Shown piece by piece: positions 1 through 11,341 of a DNA stretch of 64,000 nt; position 1 is the stretch's first letter; every line of letters starts with the position of its first letter. Under the pieces are notes generated by a model, which had not been told where the DNA came from, did not search any database, and saw nothing but the letters and a program-made list of their open reading frames with translations. The DNA is from Ectobius pallidus (taxonomy: Eukaryota; Arthropoda; Insecta; Blattodea; Ectobiidae): NCBI GenBank assembly GCA_964059195.1, contig CAXKWD010000005.1, forward strand, positions 151,805,265 to 151,869,264, written 5' to 3'. A program made the position numbers and the translations under genes.

Positions 1-520
1 AATGTTTTTTACTTACCTTGTTATGGCATAGTGCTTCAAAAATAAGTTCTAAAACGATTAAGTTACTTATGCATAAAAAACAACACAAACAAAAACAATT
101 AACAACATTTAATGTTAAAGAAATTATTCTTCTATCTTATAAGAATTTCTAGTAAAGCAGTTAATTTCATCACTGTCATTCCGTGAACACTAGCCTCGAT
201 AAGAAAACATATTTTGGTAATCCTTGGTCGCTGAAAAGCGTTGTCCACTCCATCCCATAATATGTTGGGAGCCATGCACCAGAAAATCAAAGCCTTGCTG
301 CACAAGTGCATACTAGGTGGCAGGACGGCTGGAAGTTCCCAATATCGCTGCACGGCACGCAATAAAATTTGTATTTCACAAATATTAACGACTGTCTAAA
401 ACATATTGTATGTTGCACATGGTAAAATGGTTTTAGTTTGCTCGTAGGATTGCTACACACGCTCTTACGGGCTCGTTTCGCGAACATAGAAAATCTCGTT
501 TTCGCCACTTGTTTCATAAA
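1..520. repeat. Interspersed repeat X, copy 1 (unclassified)
   Basis: This stretch is recognisably similar to 61955-62285, in the same order. Shared segments include one around a gtggtcgactccat-like word, one around cacaaatattaa, and the run from a catggtaaaat word to aggattgct near the end. Minus-strand frames in both copies (132-362 here; 61964-62161 in the other) give loosely similar peptides, with a shared ELP, a shared aromatic/NI segment and a GVD-x2-FQ motif. I do not recognise the family and see no TIR, LTR or tRNA-like head. It could be a decayed LINE body or 3' UTR. Confidence 0.45.
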
Positions 521-2142
521 TAACTATTGTTAACTCATTTTTTCATTATCTCTAACCCTAATATACCTTCGGACGAAATAGGTTTTAATCCAATTTTGGA
601 TATCCAATAAAAATACGGTACGTGGTCTAATCTAATTTCATTAAAGCTAATTATTTGCTGATCACCATATAGACCGCCATCAAGTTTCAGCCCTTGCCTG
701 CACCAACGTGACCCAACGATTCCCTCCCCCTGAGCAGTCGATTCTGTGAACACACATTATTTCATTGCGCCATTTTAGGTTAATTTTGTGTGAACTTCTT
801 AGCGATTTTATTTATATTTACAATACTCCAAGAAACAGATGTAATAACATGGATTCTCAAAACATTCTCATAGTCTCAAACGCAGATATATTTGTGCTCA
901 GACTCTGATTTTCAATATATTTGTTTGCAAGGATGTTATAAACCGAACAAGGCTTCCTTTGTTGAACTTATTCCTTCTGGATTGCATCAGTTTACAAATT
1001 AATGAGTCGGCTTTGGTACAGTCAGTATCGTGCTGGCTTTCTGTGCGCAAGATTGAGAGTTCGATCACGGACCAGGTCTACTACATTTATGTATGCAGGT
1101 TGATGTTATCTTTGTTTGCTCGTATCAACATTTTCTCTACGCTAAGGACCTGATCAAACTCTTCCGCGGCCGGCGGGTTATACGAGGAACTCTGTGCACC
1201 TCTGCTGTAGACTATCAATAAATGACTTGTTAATTTAAACGTATCTACAGTACAACATGAGACGCGCTGCTAGGCCTATAACTTCATAAAAAATGTTGTG
1301 CTAAAATTACATAAGCACAATTCCATTAGGCAACATTCCAAAATACGGTTTGAAATAACGTTATAGGCTATAAAAGTCAGAAGTTCTTAAACCATTATCT
1401 CCTATATGGATATAATGGGCTCTTTAATATTAAATGAAGCAATATTTTTTATTAAAATTATACGCTTTATCTTCTAATTTGGGTGTTTCACGCAAGAAAT
1501 ACGCTTCCCAGATTACAAATAAAATTATTTAAATACCCACATAAACACAGGTGCAAACGCACACAAGAATACAGTACTGATGCCGAAGTTATAAAAGAAA
1601 CCAGGACAAAAACCACAGACTATAAATACCTGAATTCTAAGCCTAGCGAATGTGGTTTCGGAAGTTGAAGTCTTCGGAGATTCCATTTTATATGCTTTTG
1701 AGAAAGAGAAATGTTTCTCAAATCACTACTAATTTTGATCCACGCCGAAAATGAAGAACGATCTCTTAGCAACAAAATTCTTTGATGGCGTACAAGAATT
1801 TAGTAATATCTTGGCAACATGTACATAACTTATTTAAAAAAATGTATTTCTCTATGTGGGAAAAAATTACTAAGTGCTATTGACCGGCTTGAATCTGGAA
1901 ATAACAGTTGGTTCGGTATGTTTTGAACAATTCTCTGGCAGAATATCAATATTCAGATTCCTGGGATGAGAATGAAAAATAAATTCTATGTATGAACGAA
2001 AAATAAATTTCCAATGTTGTCTCTACGTATATTCATGACCTAAGTGTTTTGACAGAAATATCCCATACTTAATGACCATTTCATTAAGAGTTAATTATTC
2101 GCAACAACATCCAAAAGTTTAAGCACATTCAATTAAGAATTA
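521..2142. other. A+T-rich DNA without a recognisable gene
   Basis: I see only short unrelated frames here. One TAGGCCTA octamer lies at 1271-1278. There are no paired repeats that I could anchor. Confidence 0.5.
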
Positions 2143-2520
2143 TCTAATAAATCCTTTTGTTAAATCAATTATAATTGCAATAATGATGTGCAGAAAATAA
2201 GTTTTTTTTTCTTTAATCAGATTAAAATCGACTGGCGTCAGCAGAACTACAGACTAATGATATCTTGACAATCGCGCACTCACATAAAAATAAAACATTA
2301 AAAAATGTAAAATCGGCGGGCACCGGGATTTGACCCAGGGACCTCCAAAATACAAGTTCAAGACGTTACCATTCGGCAAACTCAGTCAGCTTAACTGGTT
2401 AGTTTGATAAGCATATGTGAAAGAATAGTGTTATTTGTCAAATCTAAATGTATTGCAACTTGAAATTCTTAATATGTCAACATTCACAAAATTCAGTGAC
2501 AAATAAAATCAGGTAAACTG
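2143..2520. repeat. Partial copy of the CCAGAATG repeat family carrying a SINE
   Basis: This is a diverged direct duplicate of about 2540-2950: same order of a gcaataatgatgtgcag-like left part, a tRNA-like SINE insertion (about 2200-2395, minus orientation, internal ccgggatttgacccaggga), then the attagtttgataagcatatgt-like right part. Because both neighbours carry the SINE at the same internal place, the SINE probably went in before the duplication. Confidence 0.55.
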
Positions 2521-2661
2521 ATGTAACAAACTGCCAGTATGTTTTTGTTTAATCAGTTATGACTGCAATTATGATATGCAGAATATGTTTTTTTAAATTG
2601 ATTTCCAATTTAAGCTCCAGATTCATTCATTAAGCAGGGCTTACGGAAGAACAAAGGTCTA

Positions 2662-2843
2662 ATTTTTTTAATCAGATTAAAATCTTCCAGTATCAGCTGA
2701 ACTGTACAGATTTGTGATATCTTGACAAACGCACACTCACATAAAAATACAATGAAAGTCAAATTGGCCGGTTTCGGGATTTGAACCATGGACTTAAGAA
2801 TGTGAGGCCAAGACGTTACCATCTCGGCCACCTGGGTCAGTTT
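2662..2843 (-). mobile_element. tRNA-derived SINE inserted in the CCAGAATG element
   Basis: The insertion is flanked by aaaggtcta (2653-2661) and aacggtcta (2844-2852), a 9-bp target duplication with one mismatch. The related element at 14657-15168 has the uninterrupted site acaaaggtctagtttgat near 14780-14800. The minus strand carries a tRNA-like head with box B close to GGTTCAAATCCCG. Its head resembles the SINE-2 copies at 5023, 6549 and 43935. Confidence 0.7.
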
Positions 2844-3020
2844 AACGGTCTAGTTGGATAAGCGCATGTAAAGCAATAGTGTTTTTGGTCATAGCTAACT
2901 GTATTTTAATTTTCAAAGCCTTATAAGATCACAGTAAAACAATAGGCTATGTTGTCAAGATAACTGATTCGCATTTTTTTAATAAATTCTTTCGAATACG
3001 TATATTACCATAAAATATGC

Positions 3021-3790
3021 ACTAATTTGGGCATTACTCCGAAACAGGTCAACCGATTTTATCCCATATCAATAGACGTCTTCCTATGGACATTATAAAT
3101 GTGTATACCAAGTTTCATAAAAATCCGGTAAAGCGTATTTGAGTTACCGCGCCTTTAAAATAGACACTAAATTGGGTTTTACTCCGGCACCGGTCTACCG
3201 ATTTTGTTCAATATCAGTAGACGTCTTCCCATGTACATTATAAATGGGTATACAAAGTTTCAGGAAAATTCAATAAAGCATATTGGAGTTATCGCGACTT
3301 CTCATATATTAACATAAAAGGCACTAAATTGGGCATTATTCCGGTTCTAGTCAACCGATTTGGTCGAATATCAATAGACGTCTTCCCATGGACATTATAA
3401 ATGCGTATACGAAGTTTCATAAAAATACGATAAAGCGCATTTGAGTTATTGCGCCTTTAAAATAGACACTAATTTGGGTTTTACTCCGGTACCGGACAAC
3501 AGATTAGGTTCAAATTCAATAGGGAACTTTTCATGGATGTCATAAATTCGTATACCAAGTTTAATGGAAATCCGATATAGCGTACTTGAGTTATGGCGCC
3601 TTTCTAGTAGAAAAGCGCCATAATCTATAAAAATAGGCACTAAATTGGGCATTACTCCGGTATCTGTGAACCGATTTGGTTCAATATGAATAGGGTTCTT
3701 CCCATGGACATTATAAATGAGTTTTCCAATTTTCATGAAAATCCGAAAAAGCGTATTTGAGTTATGGTGCGTACAGACGCACGGACGGAC
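3021..3790. repeat. Five-unit internal tandem array (about 145-171 bp per unit)
   Basis: Units begin at the word actaaattggg or its variants at 3021, 3176, 3323, 3468 and 3639 (spacings 155, 147, 145 and 171). Each contains tactccgg, accgattt, cccatggacattataaat and a caagtttcat segment ending in gagttat. The last unit runs into a (CAGA)n tract at about 3785-3812. Sister elements at 15 and 34.8 kb have one unit only. Confidence 0.8.
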
Positions 3791-3867
3791 AGACAGACAG
3801 ACAGACAGACGGTCAGACATTTTTTCGTCCCCCACACAATCTCATAAAGTACCATACTGGCACTTAA

Positions 3868-4557
3868 TAACTTCACTAGCAACTTTGTTTTTTGTGGATT
3901 TATAGATAAAATTCGGACCTCTCATTACATTACCTATGTATTTATTTATTTCACCTATGATAAATTATTTATAATTATTAGTTTCTTTCCGATAGGAATA
4001 AACATCATTAAAAAAAAATCCTGAAAATAAGTGATCCTTACCCGTACTCATCTCTGGCGAAGAGCGCAAGTACACGAAATCACAGGTCTAGATTTCGACG
4101 TCGAAAACCAAACTGAAAACATCATGCGTCATACAGAAACTAAAATACAAAATTACTCAAATCCAATATTCTCGACGCCTCCTCAGTAACTATTACCAAG
4201 CCTTTAAAAGAAGTTAAAATTATATGAAGTGATAGCATCGGTGGGTACCACAGTAGCAAAAATGGAGGAGTTTGGTGTTGCAAATCGAGTGAATGTCCAA
4301 ACAAGTGGCTTGCAGCAGTTAAGTGTCACTAATGATAGACCAGCTCTGGCCTCCCCAATGCCAAACAATAGGATCCGATTATGTGGTAATTGCTAGTTCC
4401 ATAGCCTTGAAATTATTACAAACATGTGTTACTCTACTAACTTAGTTCTTGCTAATTATCTCATGAAGAGAGACAATGTAAGAGTTTAAGGACATACACA
4501 GACTACGTTGTCGTATTTGAAGGCTCTTTTTTATTTAGGGTGAGCCTAATAAGGTAT
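3868..4557. other. Intergenic A+T-rich DNA
   Basis: No gene, RNA or anchored repeat could be supported between the end of the TIR element and the SINE. Confidence 0.4.
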
Positions 4558-4862
4558 GGGGTACGCCGTAGCGTAGTGGTTTAGGCGCTGCGCTACAAAC
4601 CGGAAGGCCGCGGGTTCGATCCCCGATGAGGTCAATGGAGTTTTTCAATTGGCCTAATCCTTCTGGTGGCACTACGGCCCTGGGGTCGACTCAGCCTCCA
4701 ACAGAAACGAGTATCAGGAGCAATCCTGGGGGTAAAGGCAGCCGGTGCTTAAGGTTGATAACCTTACCATCTTCACGTACCGATTGTCTAAAAATCTGGG
4801 AGCCTCATCCTTCCGTTACCCTCTGGGCCTCCGTGTCCTGTAATAGGGAATACTTTACTTTT
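4558..4862 (+). mobile_element. tRNA-derived SINE, family 1
   Basis: The tRNA-like head has a box A-like gtagcgtagtggtttaggcg and a box B-like gggttcgatcccc, followed by a body with gggtcgactcagcc and caatcctgggggtaaaggc. The same element lies in reverse at 26927-27208. An A+T-rich tail follows. Mobilised, if at all, by LINE machinery supplied in trans. Confidence 0.8.
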
Positions 4863-5022
4863 TTTTTAATAATAAGGTATGAGATATTCTATGAGACACG
4901 GAATAAAAAATATATATAAAATTATATATGACTAAATTAATCCTTTTAGAGTTGAGGTCATATCAGGAGTTCGAGATGTGTGTTTATACAGTAGGATACG
5001 CCATGATTTTATTATGGATTAA

Positions 5023-5240
5023 ATTTCAGCTGATGTTAATTTAAATGGATTTGATACAAGATGAAAGGGTGAGGATGATTCATGGTATGTAAATATCAAA
5101 TTCGGCGTTTGCCTTTAAGACTGGGAAACCATGAAAAAACCCTTGTGAAATTGGACGGCCACAGGATTTGAACCTGGGACCTCCCAAATGCGAGTCCAAG
5201 ACATTACCATCTCGGCGACCTCGCTCGGTTAGAGCTGAAT
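5023..5240 (-). mobile_element. tRNA-derived SINE, family 2, reverse copy
   Basis: Reverse complement of the arrangement at 6549-6760: head with ccaagacattaccatctcgg (box A side) and aggatttgaacctgggacc (box B side), then a body with gactgggaaaccatgaaaaa and aggatgattcatgg. The box A side (GTGGCCGAG-type) suggests a class II tRNA (Leu/Ser-like) ancestor. Confidence 0.75.
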
Positions 5241-5701
5241 TTGTATGGTTATATAAGCAGTCATCAAGTAAAACCATCATTGGTTTAAAACAAATAGCAC
5301 AAATTAGGCCTACAGTAGAATAACCCGCATCCTTAATAAACATAATCGTTATACTTATCGATAAAAATCTAAATGCCCATATCTGTCTGCTCCGATTTAT
5401 CGTAAAACTACTAACCTGATACAGCTGAAATTCTATGTGAATATAGTTTTTATGTCCGTAAAAATTATAGGACTATAATCGTTGACTCGTAGTATCACAG
5501 ACATATCACAATTCAATACCAGTTAATATGAACACTAACCATGATAAAATAACAATAAAAACACGACTATTGTATGAAATAAGTATCAAGAAACATTCAT
5601 TAAAAGCAATGTGGTATTTTCTTACATAATTTTGAGCTTAAATATTTAATACCACACAAATAAACAAATAACCTGTTTCGCAACTTTTATATAAAATTCC
5701 A

Positions 5702-5779
5702 TTTCGCCTGTCTGCTCTGTTTAGACTACCATGCATAACAAGGTTTTGCAGGTAGTCTAAACAGATCAGGTAGGCGAAA
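5702..5779. repeat. 29-bp-arm hairpin with 20-nt loop
   Basis: Arms 5702-5730 and 5751-5779 pair at 26 of 29 positions, including an unbroken run covering ctgtttagactacc and its complement. The loop is 5731-5750. It could be a minimal MITE or a precursor-like hairpin transcript; sequence alone does not decide. Confidence 0.75.
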
Positions 5780-5808
5780 AACAATTTTTAAAATCCTAAG
5801 ATATTTGA

Positions 5809-5985
5809 CTTGAAATTCCATAGGCACTACGGGTAGAGGAAGTGTGTTCTACCCTGATATTCCATAGATATTATTGGTAGAGGAAGTGTTGTGTTCGATC
5901 CTTAAATCCCATAGGAATAATAGGTAAAGTTAGTGTTTGACCTGCAACTCCATGGCAGAAGTATCGTGTTCGATTCTGAATTTCA
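5809..5985. repeat. Degenerate minisatellite (about 35-50 bp units)
   Basis: Four to five decayed units share attccatag, a gggtagaggaagtg-type middle and a gtgttcgat-type end. Unit lengths drift, so this is an old array. Confidence 0.5.
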
Positions 5986-6548
5986 TGCCAAGTTTTCTGC
6001 GAGTTTCGAAAAATTCTGTATCTCTGTGTTTCTGCCAGTGAACAGTGAAAATAAATAGAGCGTCATAATTGAAATTCGCCAGCGATATGACACAAAGTAT
6101 GCGGAAAAGTCTCTCGTACTCCTACAACCACTTTACAGGAAGATGTTTTTATCGCGAAAACAATTCTGACGATTTTTTAAAATTTTGTATACTAACATTT
6201 AGATCTAAAAGTTTTATTTGAATTATTTTGGTAAAAATTGTGTGAAGGGTGGTTATAACTAGTAAATACTCCCACTTATGGCATTGCAGTGATATTTCTC
6301 GCGAACACCTCTACTTTATGTGTGTTTGAGACAACTGAAAGCGCACTCACAAAATGGAGAACAGTAATATTATATTAAGTCAGAATGAGAAGCAAAGACT
6401 ATAAAATCTGTACTAGAGTACAGTCATGAAAGTGTTTCTCATACTTTTTTCTTCTTTGTGGGTTGTACTCAAATGAGATAAGCCTCATGGAAATTTATTT
6501 AGATTCTAACACTTTATTCTTTCGATAGAAACAAGCAAACATTTCATC

Positions 6549-6760
6549 CGAGCGAGGTGGCCGAGATGGTAATGTCTTGGACTCGCATTCGGGAGGTCCC
6601 AAGTTCAAATCCCGGGGCTGGTCATTTTGACATGGGTTTTTTTTTTCGTGGTTTCCCCAGTCGTAAATGCAAATGCCGAATTGGATATTTACAATCCATG
6701 AATCATCCTCATCATTTCATCCTGTATCATATCCATTTAAATTAATATCAGTTGAAATTT
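6549..6760 (+). mobile_element. tRNA-derived SINE, family 2
   Basis: Head: gtggccgagatggtaatgtc (box A-like) and caagttcaaatcccggggc (box B-like). Body: a long T tract, gtggtttccccagtcg, aatgccgaattggatattt and an A+T-rich tail. It matches copies at 5023-5240, 40425-40600 and 43935-44125, and body fragments at 35810-35905. Confidence 0.8.
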
Positions 6761-6915
6761 ACCACTTTAAAACACCGACAATAGAAACAATTGACAAGCA
6801 ATAGTTCCATGGAATATCCTACTGTACATACACACTCCTGATATAGCCTCCAATCTAAAAGGAGTATAAACACAGCTGAAAAAAATCATTATTGGTAGCA
6901 TATTTGTTCCAATTT

Positions 6916-7676
6916 TAATAATAATAATAATAATAACATTTATTAGTCATTAAGCATGTTATACATTGCAATAGACTTCGTCATATTAAACAACCTAGAA
7001 TACTATATTCAGGCTAGTTAAATTCAAAAATTCATTAATATTATAAAATGGTGACTTTACCAGATAATCATATAAAACTGCTTTAAATCTATTAAGATTT
7101 ACTGTATGTGCTTCACATGGTAGTTTATTAAATAAGGTCACAGACATAGATTTGCACCAGTGTTTAGATTTACTTAATCTGACATGTGCTTCATTTACTA
7201 AGTATCTATTTCTAGTATAATGTTCATGTATTTCACTTCTAACTGTATGATCCTTTAGATTCATTTTAATTTTAAGAATACAGTAATATAAATGACCACT
7301 GTTAAGATAGATTCTTTAATAAAAAGAAGTCTACAGTGCTCATTGTAATTTGCACCCGTCAGTATACGTACAGCTTTCTTCTGTAGACATAAGATTTTAT
7401 GTATACCATTACCATTGCCCCACAGTCGATTACCATATAGGAGAACACTATTAAAAAAAGCATAGTAAGCATTTTTGACATAGTTTCTTGGAATGAGATT
7501 TTTTAAATGCCGTAAGACATATATCACTCTTGACAACCTCACACACAATGCATCTATGTGAGGTGCCCATGCTAGTTTGTTATCTAGCGTAATCCCCAGT
7601 AGTTTTATAGTGTTCAAATCACCAACATTTTGAATACCATTCGTCAGTATACAGTTTTCTTCAGTCCCGTTTTCTA
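6916..7676 (-). mobile_element. 5'-truncated non-LTR retrotransposon (LINE) 3' end
   Basis: The minus strand encodes the end of a reverse transcriptase ORF, then an A+T-rich 3' end and a (TAA)n tail at about 6916-6937, which is the typical end of a target-primed LINE insertion. The 5' part is missing beyond about 7676. The Jockey/CR1-like assignment rests on the C-terminal motifs only. Confidence 0.7.
6995..7617 (-). pseudogene. LINE reverse transcriptase C-terminal fragment (frameshifted)
   Basis: Two overlapping minus-strand frames (7261-7617, 118 codons; 6995-7264, 89 codons) together give the end of a non-LTR reverse transcriptase. The first has the LLGITLDNKLAW motif near residues 6-17, seen after the catalytic palm of Jockey/CR1-type enzymes, and a thumb-like segment rich in basic residues (YVLRHLKN, LQKKAVRIL). 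The second has an LFNKLP motif and the C-terminal FYNINEFL. A single frameshift near 7290-7310 separates them, because the second frame reads smoothly upstream past its first Met. The frame also extends upstream of 7617 without a start codon. The catalytic YADD region is absent, so the copy is dead. Confidence 0.7.
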
Positions 7677-7679
7677 CTT

Positions 7680-8224
7680 CCTCTTAGGTCCGAATGCTTT
7701 CTCCAGCGGCCTGTTTTCGAACACTCTCTAATCATGTTCTTTCCGAAGAGAAGTGACCATGTCTCACATCCATATTTTTATTTTTCTGGACAGAAGACGA
7801 AAATATAAAAGTTTCAGAATTGCATAAAACAAGCATTTCCTGATTTCAGTCGACACTTATATAGAAATAGTATGCTATTTTAGTTTAAAAGTAAACAAGT
7901 TTCATATTCAGATATGTTAACAAGTTGTAGGGTTTAGCAAATCAAGTTATACAACCTGAACATTTCCCCAAGTGATAGAACTGACAGTAGCACCTTGTGG
8001 AGCTCTCGTTTATTCTAGCATTACTCCACGGAACGAGGCGGCTGATGGGAGCAAATCTGATTTAAAACGGCTCAGACAAGAGTGGCATAATGTACTTCCC
8101 TGTATACTTGGAAACAGACTACGTTTCACTTTGATGTCTTCTTCTCAACTATATTGTAATTGGCTGAAGACCAATGTAAGTTAATTATCTTCATTTAGTT
8201 CAGATGAGCTTGTTTAATTAATTA
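7680..8224. other. No recognisable gene
   Basis: A short frame at 7972-8184 has no motif that I recognise. No repeats anchored here. Confidence 0.4.
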
Positions 8225-8745
8225 AATTTTTTATATTATTTATTTATTTAACCTGGTAGAGACAAGACCATTAGGTCTTCTCTTCCCCTCTACCAGGAAT
8301 TCCAAAACTACAAATATCATATAACTATCAAAATACAAGAAAAATGCAGTAAGAAAAAATAAAAAAGTACTAGCACTAATACTAGTACTAAATGACAATA
8401 ATAATAATAATGCTAATAATTAAAATTGTAAAATCATAAAAAGAAAGCTTGCACCTTATAACTTTCTATGTCCAAAGCGATATTCCTGAGTGAGTTAGGT
8501 ATTCAAATGAGTTTTCGTTTGAATTGTCTGGGATTTTGACAGTCCCTCCTGACATTCACCGGCAGAGAGTTCCATAACCGTGTTTATTGATGGATGCTGA
8601 GCTCCACGTTAGCTCAAATTATTATTGTACTGTATCAGAACTGCTTGAGGGAGGTTTTTCTGGGAATATTAACCCCCTTGTACCGTAAAGGTCTCCACGA
8701 AATTTACAGTGATCTATTTATTTTAAAATTTTTACTTGAGTTTAG
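8225..8745 (-). mobile_element. LINE 3' end (decayed) with TAAATAAATA tail
   Basis: On the minus strand, 8600 down to about 8505 reads as a LINE C terminus: RLWNSLPVNVRR, then FKRKL and a stop, preceded by an in-frame stop. The 3' UTR follows, ending in an accaggttaaataaataaat-type tail near 8240. RLWNSLP-x-(D/N)VR is a common end motif in insect Jockey/CR1-like elements. The copy is 5' truncated and pseudogenic. Confidence 0.6.
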
Positions 8746-8754
8746 GTCATTATA

Positions 8755-8920
8755 GGTCTGTTCGCAAAGCTAAATCATGTACTGTCATGTACAGCGACGC
8801 TTGCGCACATTTTGAATATGCTAATGTATTACATTATGCGCATACGTTGCGCAGCGAGACCGACAATGTGCGCATGCGTCGTGGTCCGTGACAGTTAGGG
8901 ATTTGCTTTGCGAACAAACC
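8755..8920. mobile_element. 166-bp CpG-rich MITE
   Basis: Terminal inverted repeats: ggtctgttcgcaaagc at the left and gctttgcgaacaaacc at the right, with one mismatch in 16 bp and similarity a few bases further in. TTATA flanks both sides (8750-8754 and 8921-8925). The interior is rich in CpG (tgcgcatac, gcgcagcgag, gtgcgcatgcg), unlike its A+T-rich surroundings. The duplication could also be read as TA or TATA, so the superfamily is open. Confidence 0.75.
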
Positions 8921-9239
8921 TTATATTAACACTAATTACATAGCACAATTGATAGTTAGAACATAGTCAACAGTCGGGTTGCTTAAATTCTAACTTATAC
9001 TATTCTAACTTGTACTATTATAATATAGGCCTAATATAACATAATATAAACAGACACAGGTTGTCCCAGAATTCAACGGGAAGATTTGGAGGAATTGTAG
9101 AGTAGATTCAGACAATCTTTTAGATAAGGTACTTTTGATCTACACGGCTAAATTACTTGGCCTACTATATTTTTACTGATAACTCAGTGTCAAGGAATAT
9201 TTAATTAATTATGTTCATAAGCTTCACTCTCTTGATCAT

Positions 9240-9605
9240 GTATCGATGGTTCTACAATCCTGGAGGGACCAGGCCTACCATCCGACCGGTGCCTCATCTA
9301 TCACAGGCAGATGAAAGCATTTGGGGCATGTAATGTGGAAATTAATGCATGTAATATTACCTTGTAATGGGGCATGCTGTAAATAAAGTTATAAAAAAAA
9401 TGTGGTCAGCATGCAGACACCCACGGTCGTTAATGATGGTTTCCGTGACTGGACCCACTACATTTATATCATATAGCTCCTCAGTTTGTATCATGAGCCT
9501 AATATAAGTGCACCCCATTCCAGCCTTCCCTACCTCAGACAAATGCGAAGAGGTATCGGGGATCGAACCCGGGCCTGCGGATCCGTAGCTAATTTTAAAA
9601 TTCAC
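9240..9605 (-). mobile_element. tRNA-derived SINE, family 4, reverse copy
   Basis: Matches 39960-40260: accaggcctacc, a gacacccacggtcgttaa-like segment, ctacctcag and a box B on the minus strand (atcggggatcgaacccgggc as seen on the plus strand). About 80 bp of extra sequence lies near 9300-9395 relative to the other copy. Confidence 0.7.
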
Positions 9606-9754
9606 TGAACACTCATTTGAAAATACTGGCTTTTCTTACTTGAGTGTAATTGGCTTTTCTGCAACAATATACACGAACCTGACGACCCATCAAATGCACC
9701 ACAAATAATTATATGGAAAGAGTAGGCATTATCATAATATAAGAGATTTTTACA

Positions 9755-10390
<636 letters not shown>

Positions 10391-11341
10391 AGATAATATG
10401 TTAAGATTTTTAGAAGGAAAATGTGGTTTTAATTTAAGAGAAAATATCAACGTATTCAGTTTCTTTATTAAAGTTACGCATTGTTCTTTATGAATATTTA
10501 TAGGCTTTCCTAATGGAAAGAGTAACTTTCTCCATTTCTTAAATGAGTAGTAAGTTAATCGAAGGATATGCCGATTATTTTACTTTCTCTTCTCATACCA
10601 TAAGGTAGGACCTACTATATCGGGTGTTCCCAAAATCACATAATAAAGTTTCTGTTGAATATTATGTGAGAATTTGTTAGGAGAAATATTCCTTTGGCAC
10701 TAGGACTAGATAATATGTTAAGATTTTTAGAAGGAAAATGTGATTTTAATTTAAGAGAAAATATCAACGTATTCAGTTTCTTTATTAAAGTTACGCATTG
10801 TTCTTTATGAATATTTATAGGCTTTCCTAATGGAAAGAGTAACTTTCTCCATTTATTAAATGAGTAGTAAGTTAATCGAAGGATATGCCGATTATTTTAC
10901 TTTCTCTTCTCATACCATAAGGTAGGACCTACTATACCGGGTGTTCCCAAAATCACATAATAAAGTTTCTGTTGAATATTATGTGAGAATTTGTTAGTAG
11001 AAATATTCCTTTGGCACTAGGACTAGATAATATGTTAAGATTTTTAGAAGGAAAATGTGATTTTAATTTAAGAGAAAATATCAACGTATTCAGTTTCTTT
11101 ATTAAAGTTACGCATTGTTCTTTATGAATATTTATAGGCTTTCCTAATGGAAAGAGTAACTTTCTCCATTTCTTAAATGAGTAGTAAGTTAATCGAAGGA
11201 TATGCCGATTATTTTACTTTCTCTACTCACACCATAAGGTAGGCCCTACTATACCGGGTGTTCCCAAAATCACATAATAAAGTTTCTGTTGAATATTATG
11301 TGAGAATTTTTTAGGAGAAATATTCCTCTGGCACTAGGACT
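10391..11341. repeat. Three exact-length 317-bp tandem repeats
   Basis: Units start at the word agataatatgttaag at 10391, 10708 and 11025, and the array closes at a partial agataatta beginning at 11342. The period is exactly 317 bp each time. The three units differ at only a handful of positions, for example tatatcgggtg against tataccgggtg, so the duplication is recent or is being homogenised. No coding potential is shared by all units. Confidence 0.95.

Larger units (their letters stand above)
2527..3867. mobile_element. CCAGAATG-family non-autonomous TIR element, expanded copy a
   Basis: The ends read ctgccagtatg on the left and catactggcactt on the right, an inverted pair of about 13 bp. 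The same ends occur at 14657-15168 and 34743-35250, where the element is only about 510 bp. This copy is 1341 bp because it carries a SINE (2662-2843) and an internal tandem array (3021-3790). No transposase is encoded. The superfamily is unassigned; target duplications are not clear, although the ends sit in A+T-rich DNA. Confidence 0.6.
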
